Of a stretch of DNA of 64,000 nucleotides, positions 36,173-47,915 are shown piece by piece (position 1 is the stretch's first letter; every line of letters starts with the position of its first letter). The position numbers and the translations under genes are program-made. Source of the DNA: Toxorhynchites rutilus septentrionalis (lineage: Eukaryota > Arthropoda > Insecta > Diptera > Culicidae); assembly GCF_029784135.1 (NCBI RefSeq), contig NC_073746.1:161733608-161797607 (forward strand), written 5' to 3'. Under the pieces are notes generated by a model. The model searched no databases, was not told where the DNA came from, and was given only the letters and a program-made list of their open reading frames with translations.

Positions 36173-36917
36173 ATGGCTTTCAAAGTAATGTTCTTTATTC
36201 AGAATATTTAAACACTCGTAATAAATTTAATATATTTCGCAGTTTGTTCTACTCGCTACTCTGGTAGCAGCTGCCAGCGCAGGACTCATTCCAGAGCACG
36301 GATATGCTACTTCTCATCAGATCTCCAACATCCAGCATCATGCTCCATCTCTGCATCATATTGCTCCAGTTCAGCATATTGCTCCAGTTCATCATGTGGC
36401 CGCTATTCATTCTGCTCCACTCCATCACACCATCGTGAAGGATGTCGAACACCACGCTCCAGCCAATTACGAATTCTCGTACTCTGTTCATGATGACCAT
36501 ACCGGAGATATCAAGAGCCAGCATGAAACTCGCCACGGAGATGAGGTCCATGGACAGTACAGCCTGCTGGATTCGGATGGCCATCACCGCATTGTTGACT
36601 ATCATGCTGATCATCACTCCGGATTCAACGCCGTTGTCCGTCGTGAACCAACCAACATCAAGATTGCCCAGCCAGTGCATAAAGTGATCGCTCAACCAAT
36701 CCATTTGGCCTCTCATCACGCTGTTGCTCCTCTGTTCCACGCCACCATCTCTCATCATGCCGCTCCAGTGGCTCACATTTCCCATGCTGCTCCTATTGCC
36801 CATATTTCGCACCATTCAGCTCCATTGACCCACGCCTCTCTGTCGCACGTTGCCCCAATTGCCTACCAGAGCCACGGACATTTGTCGTCCAACCATCTGA
36901 ATCTCCATCATTACTAG
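36173..36917 (+). CDS. RR-2 cuticle protein E, histidine-rich, 2 exons
   Basis: Secreted chitin-binding cuticle protein. Exon 1 is 36173-36184 (MAFK) and exon 2 36243-36917 after an intron ending TTTCGCAG; 228 residues. The signal peptide [13 protein letters not shown] precedes GLIPEHGY. It shares NIKIAQ with gene A where the others have NVKIAQ or HVKIAQ, and has a unique [11 protein letters not shown] (Phe for Ser). The RR-2 domain is complete. No divergent partner is present next to it, although its upstream region carries the A-type conserved element, so a partner may have been lost. The poly(A) signal is near 36975-36991. Confidence 0.93.
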
Positions 36918-36997
36918 AACAGTAGAAACACCCTCATCGAATTTGCATATAGGAACCTGATTATTGTATATAGTGAATAAAAATGAAATAAAAGAAA

Positions 36998-37192
36998 AAA
37001 ATATTTACGATACATTGGAGTTTTTGGTGTCGTTCAAGAATAAATTGACTTCCTCGTTCCTCAATAGAACCACTGCAACAGTGCAAGTTGGAAGAAATTT
37101 CTTTGACGAAAATCCACTGGCCAGAACGAGAATCGAACCCGAAGCCCCAGCAAGATATGTGTAACGCTAGCCACTCGTCCACGGGAGCCATT
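36998..37192 (-). repeat. tRNA-derived SINE
   Basis: The minus strand starts GGCTCCCGTGGACGAGTGGC (tRNA-like head with A box) and has GGGTTCGATTCTCG (B box). The tail ends in an AT-rich tract. No target duplication is clear. Confidence 0.7.
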
Positions 37193-37276
37193 AAAATTCG
37201 TCATCCAAATTGAATCAAACTACGGGACGATTATATATTATTCGATTATGTATATACAATTTTAGACTCGATTATA

Positions 37277-38346
37277 CACTGCGTTTCACAACTATAGAAT
37301 CAATCATTTTTTCCAGAGTTTCCAGTTTCCAGAGATATGTAAGAAGTCGATTGAATTGAAGTATATAGTGTAGTATGTGACAACTATCTTCTTTTAGAAG
37401 GCTGGCCATTTAAACATTATTGTTGTGTTCAGGCGCGAAACATTCAAAAAACTAAAATTCCAGTGTTTCATAACTATAGAACCAGATGGAAAAACTCTCA
37501 CTCGTTTACAAAATTAACGTCAATTTCACATGCTCCGATTGCTCCTTATAAGATCCTGACCGAGTTTTGATTTGATAAACAAGCTGAGCAGTCCAGAATC
37601 TGAAGCCTCTATTCATTGAACCATGCCATGACCTTCCGGATTTTATGAATTGATGCCAAATTACCCAATTATCACGATGTTTTTGATGCAAAACCAGAAG
37701 TTAATGATTCTGAAGTACTTCATTGCATTTCTGGCTGTGCATTCGTGATGATGAACAGCCATCTGAACCAGATACTTTCCTCAAACCATCAAACTGCCGC
37801 CTGCAAAGTTACGAGTTGAAACATTACATAACACGTTCCGTAAGTCCTCCCAGTAGAAGAAATTCTATTCAAGTTGGATTTCTTTTTATTTCTTTTCTTT
37901 TGAAATAGTGAAACATATGGCATTAGCTTCCACATTAGTTTTTGAACCCGCAGCTTTATAGATGGTTTTTTTACGGTTTGGGGACAATTTTCTCTAAAAG
38001 GCCTGGTTTTGGTAGCTTACCATCAACACGAATGAACAGTCAGAAGTGAACTGATTGAGAACTTAAGATAACCTACGAATAAGAAACTTATTGTAATTCA
38101 TGTGAAATTCACGTTAATTTTGTAAAGGAGTGAGAGTTTTTCCATCTGGCTCTAAAGTTATGAAAAACAGGAATTTTAGTTTTTTTAACGTTTCGCGCTC
38201 GAACACAACAATAATATTTAAATGGCCAGCCTTTTAAAAGAAGATAGTTGTCACATACTACACTATATACTTCAATTCAGCCGAGTTCTTACATATCTCT
38301 GGAAACGCTGAAAAAATGAGTGGTTCTATAGTTGTGAAACGCAGTG
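37277..38346 (+). mobile_element. Tc1-like element with ~220-bp terminal inverted repeats
   Basis: The ends CACTGCGTTTCACAACTATA and its complement are flanked by TA (37275-37276 and 38347-38348). The inverted arms extend to about 37505 and from about 38120. The interior encodes a decayed transposase; near 37975 the plus strand reads FFTVWGQFSLKGLVLVAYHQ, matching the VWGCFS..G.G block of Tc1 transposases. It sits inside an older pogo-like repeat. Confidence 0.75.
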
Positions 38347-40858
38347 TATACAATTAAAAAAATATTTTCCTTTATATTTCAAAAATGACTTAGTTCATGC
38401 ATAAATTAAATATTTCAACGTTAAAGTGAGAGTAAATTGAGTATTATGAGTACAGTGAAGTAAAAATCGTGATTAGTGGATTCGACAAAGTTTCAGACCT
38501 TGTTAAAATATAAACTTTTGTCGAAGACATCAACTTTCTATCTTTTATAGTTTTTGGAACAAACGTCATTTTTGTATGAAGACTCATGAAAAAATAATGT
38601 TTTGCTCGTAACATTTCTATGTGAAAATTCTTACGTTTGACATGTTCTTGACATGTTTCTAAATAGAGAAAAGTTAGCAAGGCATGTAAATTGCGATTAT
38701 TACTACATAAAAATGTTACGAATCAAACATTAACAGTTTTTGACGTAGGACTACGTCTTTCATTTATATCTAAAATCAAAGTTTCGAAAACGAAAGCGTT
38801 ACGCCGGAGACCGAGATTTTGAGTGTTAATAGCTGCTAAACAACTGAACGAAATGGTATGATAAACACTTCATTCGAACGATAAAATGTCTACGCGTTCT
38901 ATACTTGTTACTTTCTGATCCAAAAACTTGTTTCAATAGTCTTAAATTTGCTTTCAAAACAGGCTATTGAAATCACCAATCGGTATATAAGCGAGCGCCG
39001 CTCGGAAATCCACTCAGTTCTAATTGAACAGCAATTGGAGCATGTTGTCGCTGTTGTGGTGAAGCTCTTCATTTATCATGAAAGCGCGGATGAACGGTGT
39101 CACCAAGAGCCTGTTTGTGCACCTTAGGCCAGAAGGGAATCCATCAGGAGGAGAGTGATGCCACAAACGGTTCCCCGGGAAGATCTCGAAGCAGCCGCTA
39201 CACACACACACACACACATACACGCGCGGAATTCTTTCCGTTTGGATGCCATTCAGCATCGAGAAAGATCCCGAAAATAATCTGCCAGTTCCTCTGGGAT
39301 TTTAAGAATACATTCTTGTGAAAGAGTTCATTTGAATGTTTTCTATCCGTGTAACACTGTGACCAAATATATTTCAATCAAGTGCTATTAACAGGTGGTT
39401 ATCGAGTTAACATAAACCACTGGTGGGCTTCCAGTATCAAGGAAAATGTGGAAATATCTAATCGTTACTGAAAATAATCTGCCAGTTCCTCTGGGAATTT
39501 CAAAATACATTCATGTGAAAGAGTTTATTTTGATGTTTTCTATCCATGTAACACTGTGACCAAATATTTTTCAATCAAGTGCTATTAACAGATGGTTATC
39601 GAGTTAGCATTAACCACTGGTGGGCTTCCAGTATCGAGGAAACTGTGGAAATATCTAATCGTTACTGAAAATAATCTGTCAGTTCCTCTGGGAATTTAAA
39701 AATACATTCATGTGAAAGAGTTTATTTTGATGTTTTCTTCTTCTTCTTTCTTTGTTTTTATGAGGCTTTAAACTTTGCAGTTCATTCGCCTCTAATGTTT
39801 TCTATCCATGTAACACTGTGACCAAATATGTTTCAATCAAGTGCTATTAACAGGTGGACTTCCAGTATCGAGGAAAATGTGGAAATATCTAATCGTTACT
39901 GAAAATAATCTGCCAGTTCCTCTGGGAATTTAAATAGACGGGTGGGTAATGTCGGGGACATAACCGGAGTGACGTAGGACTATACAAAGGGGACAGCTTT
40001 TGCTAAATATATATTTTAAATATATTATTTTATTTTCTTCTCCTACGTGAATACCTACCTATCTACCTGAAAAATGGATTAGTTTACTGTTTACTCTTTA
40101 TGAACATGTTGGCGGTTCTGAAAAGAACCTTTTGTGTTGTGTTTTTGCTTTTTTTTTTACAAACTTTCTCAATGTTTTCTCACTATCTCATAGTTGATTC
40201 TTGATTTTTTTCTGAAGGCTTTGTACTTATTAAATGTTCAACGCCGGGAATCTGTTGGCGTATGCACATATCGTACAATCAAAATGATGGCTGTGATAGG
40301 GAATGCATAGGTGGTCATCAGCTCATTCACTATCATATATTTCAATATTGAGCACATTACCGTACCTTAAACTGTGGTTTCGAATGAATTGTAAGATTTG
40401 TATCTCCGCAAACAAAGTAAATAGAAATGAAAAAGAACTGAGGTTTTGGAGACGAACTCTACGATCTGTCGAGAATTAAACGAGCTATAAGCGTTCTGAA
40501 AAAGCAACAGTAAATTAACACAGGATTAAAGTCCTTTAAAATAAGAACAGAGCAGCAGGAAATACATAGCTCATCATGTTGCTCCTTAGTTATGTTTCTA
40601 TACAATGCAGATGTAACGTCAGTCAATTTTCAACATCAGTTATCAACCAAAGAAAGCAGTTCTTGCTACCGAGAAAAATCGTTAATGCCATCCTGCATAC
40701 AATGTGTTGTAATTTGAAGCCACTTTTTATTCTGAAACCATGCATGGGTTTGTGAAAACTGAATGATCAATCAGTTTATATTATATGTCATATTATGTCA
40801 CTTTAGAATGCATTGGTATTGTGAAAACTTTTAATAAATCTTCTTTGAAAGGTTTAAT

Positions 40859-41246
40859 GGCCCTGAAAAGCGCCGTGTTTTACGGTGGCTGGTTTTGCCA
40901 CCAAAGCAGTCTGTATAAACAAACTTTTTCCTTCTTCTACCTGCTACCGTTTTGCGATTGCGTTTGCCACTCGCTGAAACTAGTTGTTGCCACCGAACCG
41001 AATGTGCTCTGTTCTGTAGGCGGGTTTTCTTATTGTCGTGAGCAGCTTTGCAAGCCAACTCGAGCACTCCGGCGGCCGAATTTCTATAACCGCTATGAGG
41101 TATATTGTGATGTGAAACGATGCCACACTACAACCACACTGATTTACGGTTTGAAAAAGAATGATATATTTTTCAGCGGATCCGCGCGTTTTGTACTTTA
41201 GCGGTACACGCTCACAGGATAGAGACAAATCGACAGACTCAGCCAA
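40859..41246 (-). pseudogene. histone H2A pseudogene 1 (truncated)
   Basis: The minus strand encodes VLELACKAAHDNKKTR (open frame listed as starting Met from about 41067), matching the H2A alpha-3 region LELAGNAARDNKKTR. The N-terminal coding part is deleted and the C-terminal part is unrecognisable. A histone 3' stem-loop (GGCGCTTTTCAGGGCC, complement 40859-40874) closes it, with one stem mismatch against the animal consensus. Upstream sequence aligns with the leader of pseudogene 2. Confidence 0.7.
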
Positions 41247-41389
41247 AAGGGCGAGTCCAACGAAACGAACGAATGAGCGTTAATAGGCAGCGATGGCAAA
41301 AAAATCAATTTGTGTTTTATTATTATTTTGGATATTGTTTTAGAAAGCATTGAACTGTATTTCGTAAACTCTTTTTTGGAAGGTTTAAT

Positions 41390-41827
41390 GGCCCTGATAA
41401 GCGCCGTGTTTTATGGAATGGTTCCAATTTAGAAAACTTAGTACTCTTGGTTTTGAAAAAAAAACCATTTCGAACGCCCTCGATGCCGCCTTGTTCTGGA
41501 TTTGCCACCAAAGCAGATTGTATAAAGAACAAACTCTTTTCTTCTGCTACCTGCCGCCGTTTTGCGATTGCGTTTGCGTCTACCTGTTGTTGTCTTGATG
41601 TCCACCGAACCAAAACGCGAGCAGTTTTGCCAGCCAACTCGATCACTTCGGCAGCCGAAACTCTATAACGGCGGCTAGGTGGACTGGTGCACTGGTAATA
41701 ACGCGCACGGCCTAGCTACCCTTGCGGAGCAATTGGCGAACACACCTACGGGAAACTGCAGTCCAACACGGTTCGAGCGGGATTTTGCCTTTCCCTTCAC
41801 TTTTCCTCCTTTGCCATGTCCAGACAT
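41390..41827 (-). pseudogene. histone H2A pseudogene 2
   Basis: From ATG at complement 41825-41827 the frame reads [20 protein letters not shown] then VGLQFPVG, the H2A N-terminal tail and start of the fold, with one Arg-to-His change at residue 4. A frameshift follows. In the shifted frames the sequence still aligns with H2A through AAEVIELAGKTAR (about 41640), after which the C-terminal part is replaced. The 3' stem-loop copy at complement 41390-41405 has a damaged loop (GGCGCTTATCAGGGCC). Confidence 0.82.
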
Positions 41828-43427
41828 GGCTGCTTGTGTTAGTTTGTTGATGTGATGTGATGCGAAACGATGTGGTGTACGGTTTGGATGAGAATGATCG
41901 TCTGGCTCGCTCGAGAATTACGCATGTGTGAGACTGCGACCAATGTTTCGTTCATTTTTTTCTTCTTCCTTTCCAATCGTGCTTCATTGGATTTCGCTGC
42001 TGCTGTGGTTGCCCGTTTTGGTCGGTACGATTTGAGGAGCACAAAATGGACCAATCAAAAATGGGCACATAGTGAATTTGGACAATGCTTGATATTTCAC
42101 AATTATTCAATTGTTTATCTCAAGAAAAATTAAATGTGATTCGTTATGATAGATGCGTAGATATATTTCCTATCAATTGATGTAAACACCTTTGCGATCT
42201 ATTGAGAAATGCTCGAGTTATAAGCGTTCCAAATCTTGCATTTTTTCTTACTTGTTCAGTGCCTAGATTTTCATTTCACCCCCTATATCTTCCGGTTAGA
42301 CGTAGTCCTACTTCAAAATACATTCATGTGAAAGAGTTTATTTTAATGTTTTCTATCCATGTAACACTGTGACCAAATACATTTGGTTTTGTGATTTTTC
42401 AATCAATCGCAAATAACAGGATAGCTTCTGAAGATTATTTTCTCCATCAGTAGGATATTTCCGTATCCAATATTGTATGCGCCCTCAATCGATTATTGCT
42501 CAGTCGCCGAAAGTTCCGAGCTCAGAGAGTTCATTCCCCTCTAGTTTGCCTTCCAAATTGCCATCGTAAACCACGCCTTCTCTCGATTCAATCACGCACA
42601 AAAAGCATACTTAAGCGATATTCTGGTGGTGAGACGCATTCATTTTTCGTGGGGACATCGACAAGACAACATCGTTGCTGAGGGTGCTGGACGGCGAAGG
42701 ATCGAGATCTGCCCTGAAACGCATGCAGTTTGTTTGAAACTGTGAGGGAGCACAGAGAAGCCGATCCTTCAGGAGCAGAGAAGGTGGCCATCGAAGCAGC
42801 CGCTACACATACACATACACGCACGGAATTCTTTCCGTTAGGATGCCGTTCAGCATCGAGAAAGATCCGGAAAATAATCTGCCAGTTCCTCTAGGAATTT
42901 AAAAATACATTCATGTGAAAGAGTTCATTTGAATGTTTTCTATCCATGTAACACTGTGACCAAATATGTTTCAATCAAGTGCTATTAACAGATGGTTATC
43001 GAGTTAGCATTAACCACTGGTGGGCTTCCAGTATCGAGGAAAATGTGAAAATATTCAATCGTTACTGAAAATAATCTGCCAGTTCCTCTGGGTATATAAA
43101 ATTACATTCATGTGAAAGAGTTTATTTTAATGTTTTCTATCCATGTAACACTGTGACCAAATACATTTGGTTTTGTGATTTTTCAATCAATCGCAATTAA
43201 CAGGATAGCTTCTGAAGATTATTCTTCCCCATCAGTAGGGTATTTCCGTATCCAATATTGGATGCATAAAACCTTGTGCCTCCAACGTAACGCTCTCGTT
43301 TTCGAAGTTCTCCAAATATTCATTCATTCAGAATGAATTCAGATTCAACTTCAAACAAATTATCTCTAAATCAACGATAGTCCTACGTCACCATTGCGGT
43401 TATACCATAGATATAACCCACTTCCTG

Positions 43428-44030
43428 TTTTTTTTTCAAATTGTGTTCCGAAAACGATTTTTTAAATCTTCTGGTGAAGTTTTGTATGATTTTTTAGGCA
43501 AAATTTTCTGTATTACAAAAAAAAACTCTGACGAAACAACGATTTTATTTCATACTCCTCATTGTACAACCAAACCTGTTTTTGTGCGATCCTTTGTTTG
43601 TGCAATTCCTCATTTGAGCGACCCTTTTTGGTACAATTTCATTATGAAACAGAAACTTGAATCGCACAAACACACCTGTTCGAGAAAAAATCAGTTAAAA
43701 AACCATTCCTTTGGAACATTCTCAAAAATAACAATGAAGTTCATTTCTGTTATCGTATCACTTCAATGATAAAAGTGGAGTTTTCATGTTTCATTGTCGA
43801 TTGAAACTGGATTATTAAATCACCAGAATTTCCGCGCAATGCATAGTAACCTTCACAATACCAGGTGTGCGAGTTTCAATTGTACGGTTGACGTTTTAGA
43901 TGTTACTAGTAGCGTTGTGTTCATTCTTTCTATTTATTTAACATATGTGTAACTTTTTCAAACTTTACAATGATTAAAGGTTAAGGCCGGAGACATGGTA
44001 AATTAATATTACACTGGGAAACATTCTCGC
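43428..44030. other. intergenic, nothing recognised
   Basis: AT-rich, no supported feature. Confidence 0.4.
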
Positions 44031-44034
44031 ACGC

Positions 44035-44260
44035 GCCGTATTCTTCAGAAATCGCCCCGTCAGATTATCACCTTTTTGTTTAAATGACTTCAATGCGCTT
44101 ACAGAGCAGCACTTCGTCGAATATAACGATGTCAAAAAATTAGCCGGGGAACAAGCATAACCATTGACAATACTTTGGCACCAAACGTATATGCTTCATC
44201 GGTAGGCTTGTGTAGAAGGGGAATTGAACGATTGGGTAACTTTTTTTTCATTTGGATGAT
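44035..44260 (+). pseudogene. decayed mariner transposase C-terminus
   Basis: Near 44052 the plus strand encodes SSEIAPSDYHLF, the mariner SPDLAPSDYHLF motif, followed by remnants TEQHFVEYNDVKKLAGEQA. Many stops. Confidence 0.55.
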
Positions 44261-44319
44261 AAATAACGTTTGAAGTTCTGATAGAAAAACGACTGAAATA
44301 GGAAAATAGACACAACAAG

Positions 44320-44605
44320 ATAATTTTACTACTTGACAACGTCAGCCCACATGTTCATGGATTTTCAAGAATGTTCAAGAAATTTCAAAATATAGTGAAC
44401 TGAGAGGTTCAACTTCATTCGCCTCAGATCAGTAATTGCTCCAGTCAATGGCGTCTTTAAATTCCGAAGAGCTGTTCCGATCTTAGGAACACATCAAACA
44501 TTGACTTAATAACGAAAACGATTCAAAACAACCAGACTTCTACCAACGTGCAATCCGTGTATTGCCTAAAAGATGGGCTAAGATTGTAGCTTCCGATAAA
44601 GATAC
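44320..44605 (+). pseudogene. second decayed mariner transposase C-terminus
   Basis: LDNVSPHVHGF (about 44333) resembles the HDNARPH block, and DFYQRAIRVLPKRWAKIVAS (about 44537) matches the mariner C-terminal FYxxGIxxLPxRWxKVV block. It is heavily deleted between. Confidence 0.5.
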
Positions 44606-44816
44606 TTTGAATAGAATTTCATGTTTCAAAAGAATGTCCCTTATCAGAAAAAAAACCGTGAAGTACTTAGTCAAACTTATCAACAAAACTGAGTTTGTCC
44701 GTAGCACCTAGACCAATGATAACTATCGTACTTCAATATGATTGTTTTATTTCATTTGACTATATCACATAATCAGGTCCTTAGGGCAATAAATTCTCGC
44801 GATAAATGTTTACATT

Positions 44817-45562
44817 CTAGTAATGATGGTGACTAAGATGACTTGGAGCCAGATGTCCATGGCTCTGGTAGGCAATTGGGGCAACGTGCGTCAGAGAGGC
44901 GTGGGTCAATGGAGCTGAATGGTGCGAGATATGGGCAATAGGAGCAGCATGGGTGATGTGAGCCACCGGAGTGGCATGATGTGAGATGGTGGCGTGGGAC
45001 AGAGGAGCAACGGCGTGATGAGAAGCCAAATGGATTGGTTGAGCGACCACTTTATGCACTGGCTGGGCAATCTTGACGTGGGTTGGTTCACGACGGACAA
45101 CGGCGTTGAATCCGGAGTGATGATCAGCATGATAGTCAACAATGCGGTGGTGGCCATCCGAATCCAGAAGACTGTACTGTCCATGGACCTCATCCCCGTG
45201 GCGAGTCTCGTGCTGGCTCTTGATATCTCCAGTATGCTCATCATGAACAGAGTACGAGAATTCGTAATTGGCTGGAGCGTGTTGTTCGACTTCCTTCACG
45301 ATGGTATGATGGAGTGGAGCAGAATGAACAGCGGCCACATGATGAACTGGAGCAATGTGCTGAACTGGAGCAATATGATGCAGAGCTGGAGCGTGATGCT
45401 GAATGTTCGAAATCTGATGAGAGGTGGCATATCCATGCTCTGGAATCAATCCAGCAGAAGCAGCTGCTACCAAAGAAGCGAAAATAACGAACTAACGCAT
45501 TTTTTTTAAATTAGTTAACTATCAAATTAATTCAAAAATATCAATATTACTTTGAACGCCAT
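44817..45562 (-). CDS. RR-2 cuticle protein F, histidine-rich, 2 exons
   Basis: Secreted chitin-binding cuticle protein and the most divergent member. Exon 1 is complement 45551-45562 (ATGGCGTTCAAA, MAFK) and exon 2 complement 44817-45491 after an intron ending GCGTTAG; 228 residues. The signal peptide [13 protein letters not shown] precedes GLIPEHGY. Distinctive residues include [40 protein letters not shown] changed to TPVAHITHA, and the end [11 protein letters not shown]. The RR-2 domain is complete. TATAAAA lies at complement 45632-45638. It is divergent from gene G, with 941 bp between the start codons. Confidence 0.93.
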
Positions 45563-46503
45563 GCTATCGCAGAATTTGTTTACGCCTTCTCTGTTGAGCT
45601 AACAATGTTTTACAGAACTGTCAGCGAACGGTTTTATACTAAACAAGAACCCACAAAATGCTTTAATTTTCCAGACATCCTTGAGACATGTTCGCTTAGC
45701 TCTCACTTGAATCGGGATTCCACTGAGGCAACACTGAACGGCGAGCCTTACCTATCCGTTTCGCGTAAGGTATCTGTCGTTCTCGCGACCACCCTTATTT
45801 TCCTACCGGTTCAGTTGAATGTGCGTTCTTGTTTTTCTTATTCGATTTACAACGATCACTCGCTACAAGCATTCCTATGATGAATATCTCTCTTCGAACG
45901 CTTGACTAAATATATTAATGTTTTAACTGAACAATGTCGATGGTTTATTAACAGCAATTCACATTTTTCAAAATAGAAGTAAGTTATGTTTAATGCTCTA
46001 TCATCTAGTTATCAGAATAATCTACATTGTTTGACGGATGTAGCCTGATATCATAGCGGTCAAGTTGCACCCCATATCTATTTTCCCCATTCGTTCGCCG
46101 AAATATGCCATTTTTTTCACTACAAATTGACGTATAAATTTTCAAGCGCAACAAATACCTGTTCCTGCGGTTCATTTACGACTCGCACTGCTTCCGTTAC
46201 CTACAGTAAACAACATCATCGGCGCAAATCAGTGCAAGGTCACCCAAAAGAAGGCAACGATCGCAGCGGATCGAATGATCAGAGCCAAAAATTGACACCG
46301 GACCAATTAACGAACGATTGCGAGGGGGCTCGATCCGCTAGTGCGGAAAATGACTCCGAAGAGAAAGTGAAACACACCCGCAAGGACGCTTGGAGATATA
46401 AAGTGCTTCGGTATATCCCTATTGAGTATAAAAATACGTGTTCTTCGTTTTGAAGAACATACGCAGCTTGATCGAGATACAGTAAACAGTGTATTGTACC
46501 ACA
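45563..46503. promoter_or_regulatory. shared upstream region of divergent cuticle genes F and G
   Basis: TATA boxes lie at complement 45632-45638 (gene F) and 46427-46434 (gene G). The GAGGACATCGACATCGTTAC block and the conserved noncoding element of the other genes are not found here, so this promoter class is distinct. Confidence 0.6.
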
Positions 46504-47248
46504 ATGGCTTTCAAAGTAATGTAAAACTGTACAGACTATAAATATTCTTACTAATTTTAAATTTTCCATCCAGTTTGTCCTTCTCGCTACCCTCGTAGCT
46601 GCTGCCAGCGCAGGACTGATCCCACAGCACGGATATGCTACCTCTCATCAGATCTCCAACATCCAGCATCACGCTCCAGCACTGCATCATATTGCTCCAG
46701 TTCAGCACATTGCTCCAGTTCATCATGTGGCCGCTGTTCATTCTGCTCCACTCCATCATACCATCGTGAAGGATGTCGAACACCACGCTCCGGCCAACTA
46801 CGAATTCTCGTACTCTGTTCATGATGAACACACCGGAGACATCAAGAGCCAACACGAAACCCGTCACGGAGATGAGGTCCATGGACAGTACAGCCTTCTG
46901 GATTCGGATGGCCACCACCGCATTGTGGACTATCATGCTGATCATCACTCCGGATTCAACGCCGTTGTCCGTCGTGAACCAACCAACGTCAAGATTGCCC
47001 AGCCAGTGCACAAAGTGGTCGCTCAACCAATCCATTTGGCCTCTCATCACGCCGTTGCTCCTCTGTCCCATGCCACCATCTCGCATCATGCCGCTCCAGT
47101 GGCTCACATCTCCCATGCTGCTCCTATTGCCCATATTTCGCACCATTCAGCTCCATTGGCCCACGCTTCGTTGTCGCACGTTGCCCCAATTGCTTACCAG
47201 AGCCATGGACACCTGGCCTCTAACCACCTTAACCTCCATCATTACTAG
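46504..47248 (+). CDS. RR-2 cuticle protein G, histidine-rich, 2 exons
   Basis: Secreted chitin-binding cuticle protein. Exon 1 is 46504-46515 (MAFK) and exon 2 46574-47248 after an intron ending CATCCAG; 228 residues. The signal peptide [13 protein letters not shown] precedes GLIPQHGY. The RR-2 domain ([18 protein letters not shown] ... [13 protein letters not shown]) is complete. It shares VHKVVAQP with gene F and [13 protein letters not shown] is its own end. The TATA box is 77 bp before the ATG. The 2.36-kb retro-unit begins about 170 bp past its stop. Confidence 0.93.
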
Positions 47249-47915
47249 AATGTGAACATCTATTGCGAGAATGTATTGCTCTAAGGACCTGATTATGTGA
47301 TGTAGTCAAATCTCAATATAATACACAAACCATTGAAAAACAATACTAAGTCTCTTTTTCATTCTGTTTGAGATGAATATTCAAAACGCATCATTGTCAA
47401 TTATCAGTTTTTTCATATCATTGCATAATATGCATTAATAATATGCATCTGAATCTAGTGTAAAACTGAAACCTGTTAATTAAAATACTCCTCTTATATC
47501 AACAAGAAATCCATCTTACATAACTTAAAGTTGTTGGGAATCAAACCAACTCTATTTAAAACAACACAAAAAATGCAAAAAGTGTAAGTGTACCCATCCG
47601 TTTTACTTCTAACTAAATTTGCGTGAATCCACATTTTCGAATATTCTCCCTTATCCTAGAATCCGATCGAATCAAAATCAAGGTACACCGGGGCAAGTTA
47701 AAACGGTTTTGTCGAAGTTCAATTTGGAGGTTTTTTGCTAATCATTTATTCCAAAAAAATTCTAAGCATCGCAAAATTGAGTGTAGGGGTGGACGGAGGA
47801 AGACGGCCACCCGGGGTAAGATGGCCACTCTCTAGATTATTGAATCAATCAACTATTGGACAATTATAATACATTAGTTTGGTGTATTGCATTACACTCA
47901 ATCATGTATACCTAT

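Larger units (their letters stand above)
39936..42314. mobile_element. E-related element carrying histone H2A pseudogenes
   Basis: The left end AGACGGGTGGGTAATGTC followed by ATAACCGGAGTGACGTAGGA corresponds to the E end AGGAAGTGGGTTATATC...GTGACGTAGGA. The right end GACGTAGTCCTACTTC corresponds to GACGTAGTCCTACGTC. TAAAT and AAAAT flank it. The interior is not the satellite of other E copies but two decayed histone H2A copies. Confidence 0.6.
38742..43427 (+). mobile_element. E element copy 4, with nested relative
   Basis: It starts GACGTAGGACTACGTC after GTTTTT and ends CCCACTTCCT before GTTTT. It has the TATA/initiator module at 38984-39024, short monomers, and after the nested element a long monomer (about 42400-42900) and a final short one. 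The nested relative is 39936-42314. Confidence 0.7.

Noticed and set aside
41653..41827. Functional histone H2A gene
   Set aside because: A frameshift after the N-terminal tail and loss of the C-terminal region rule out a working histone.
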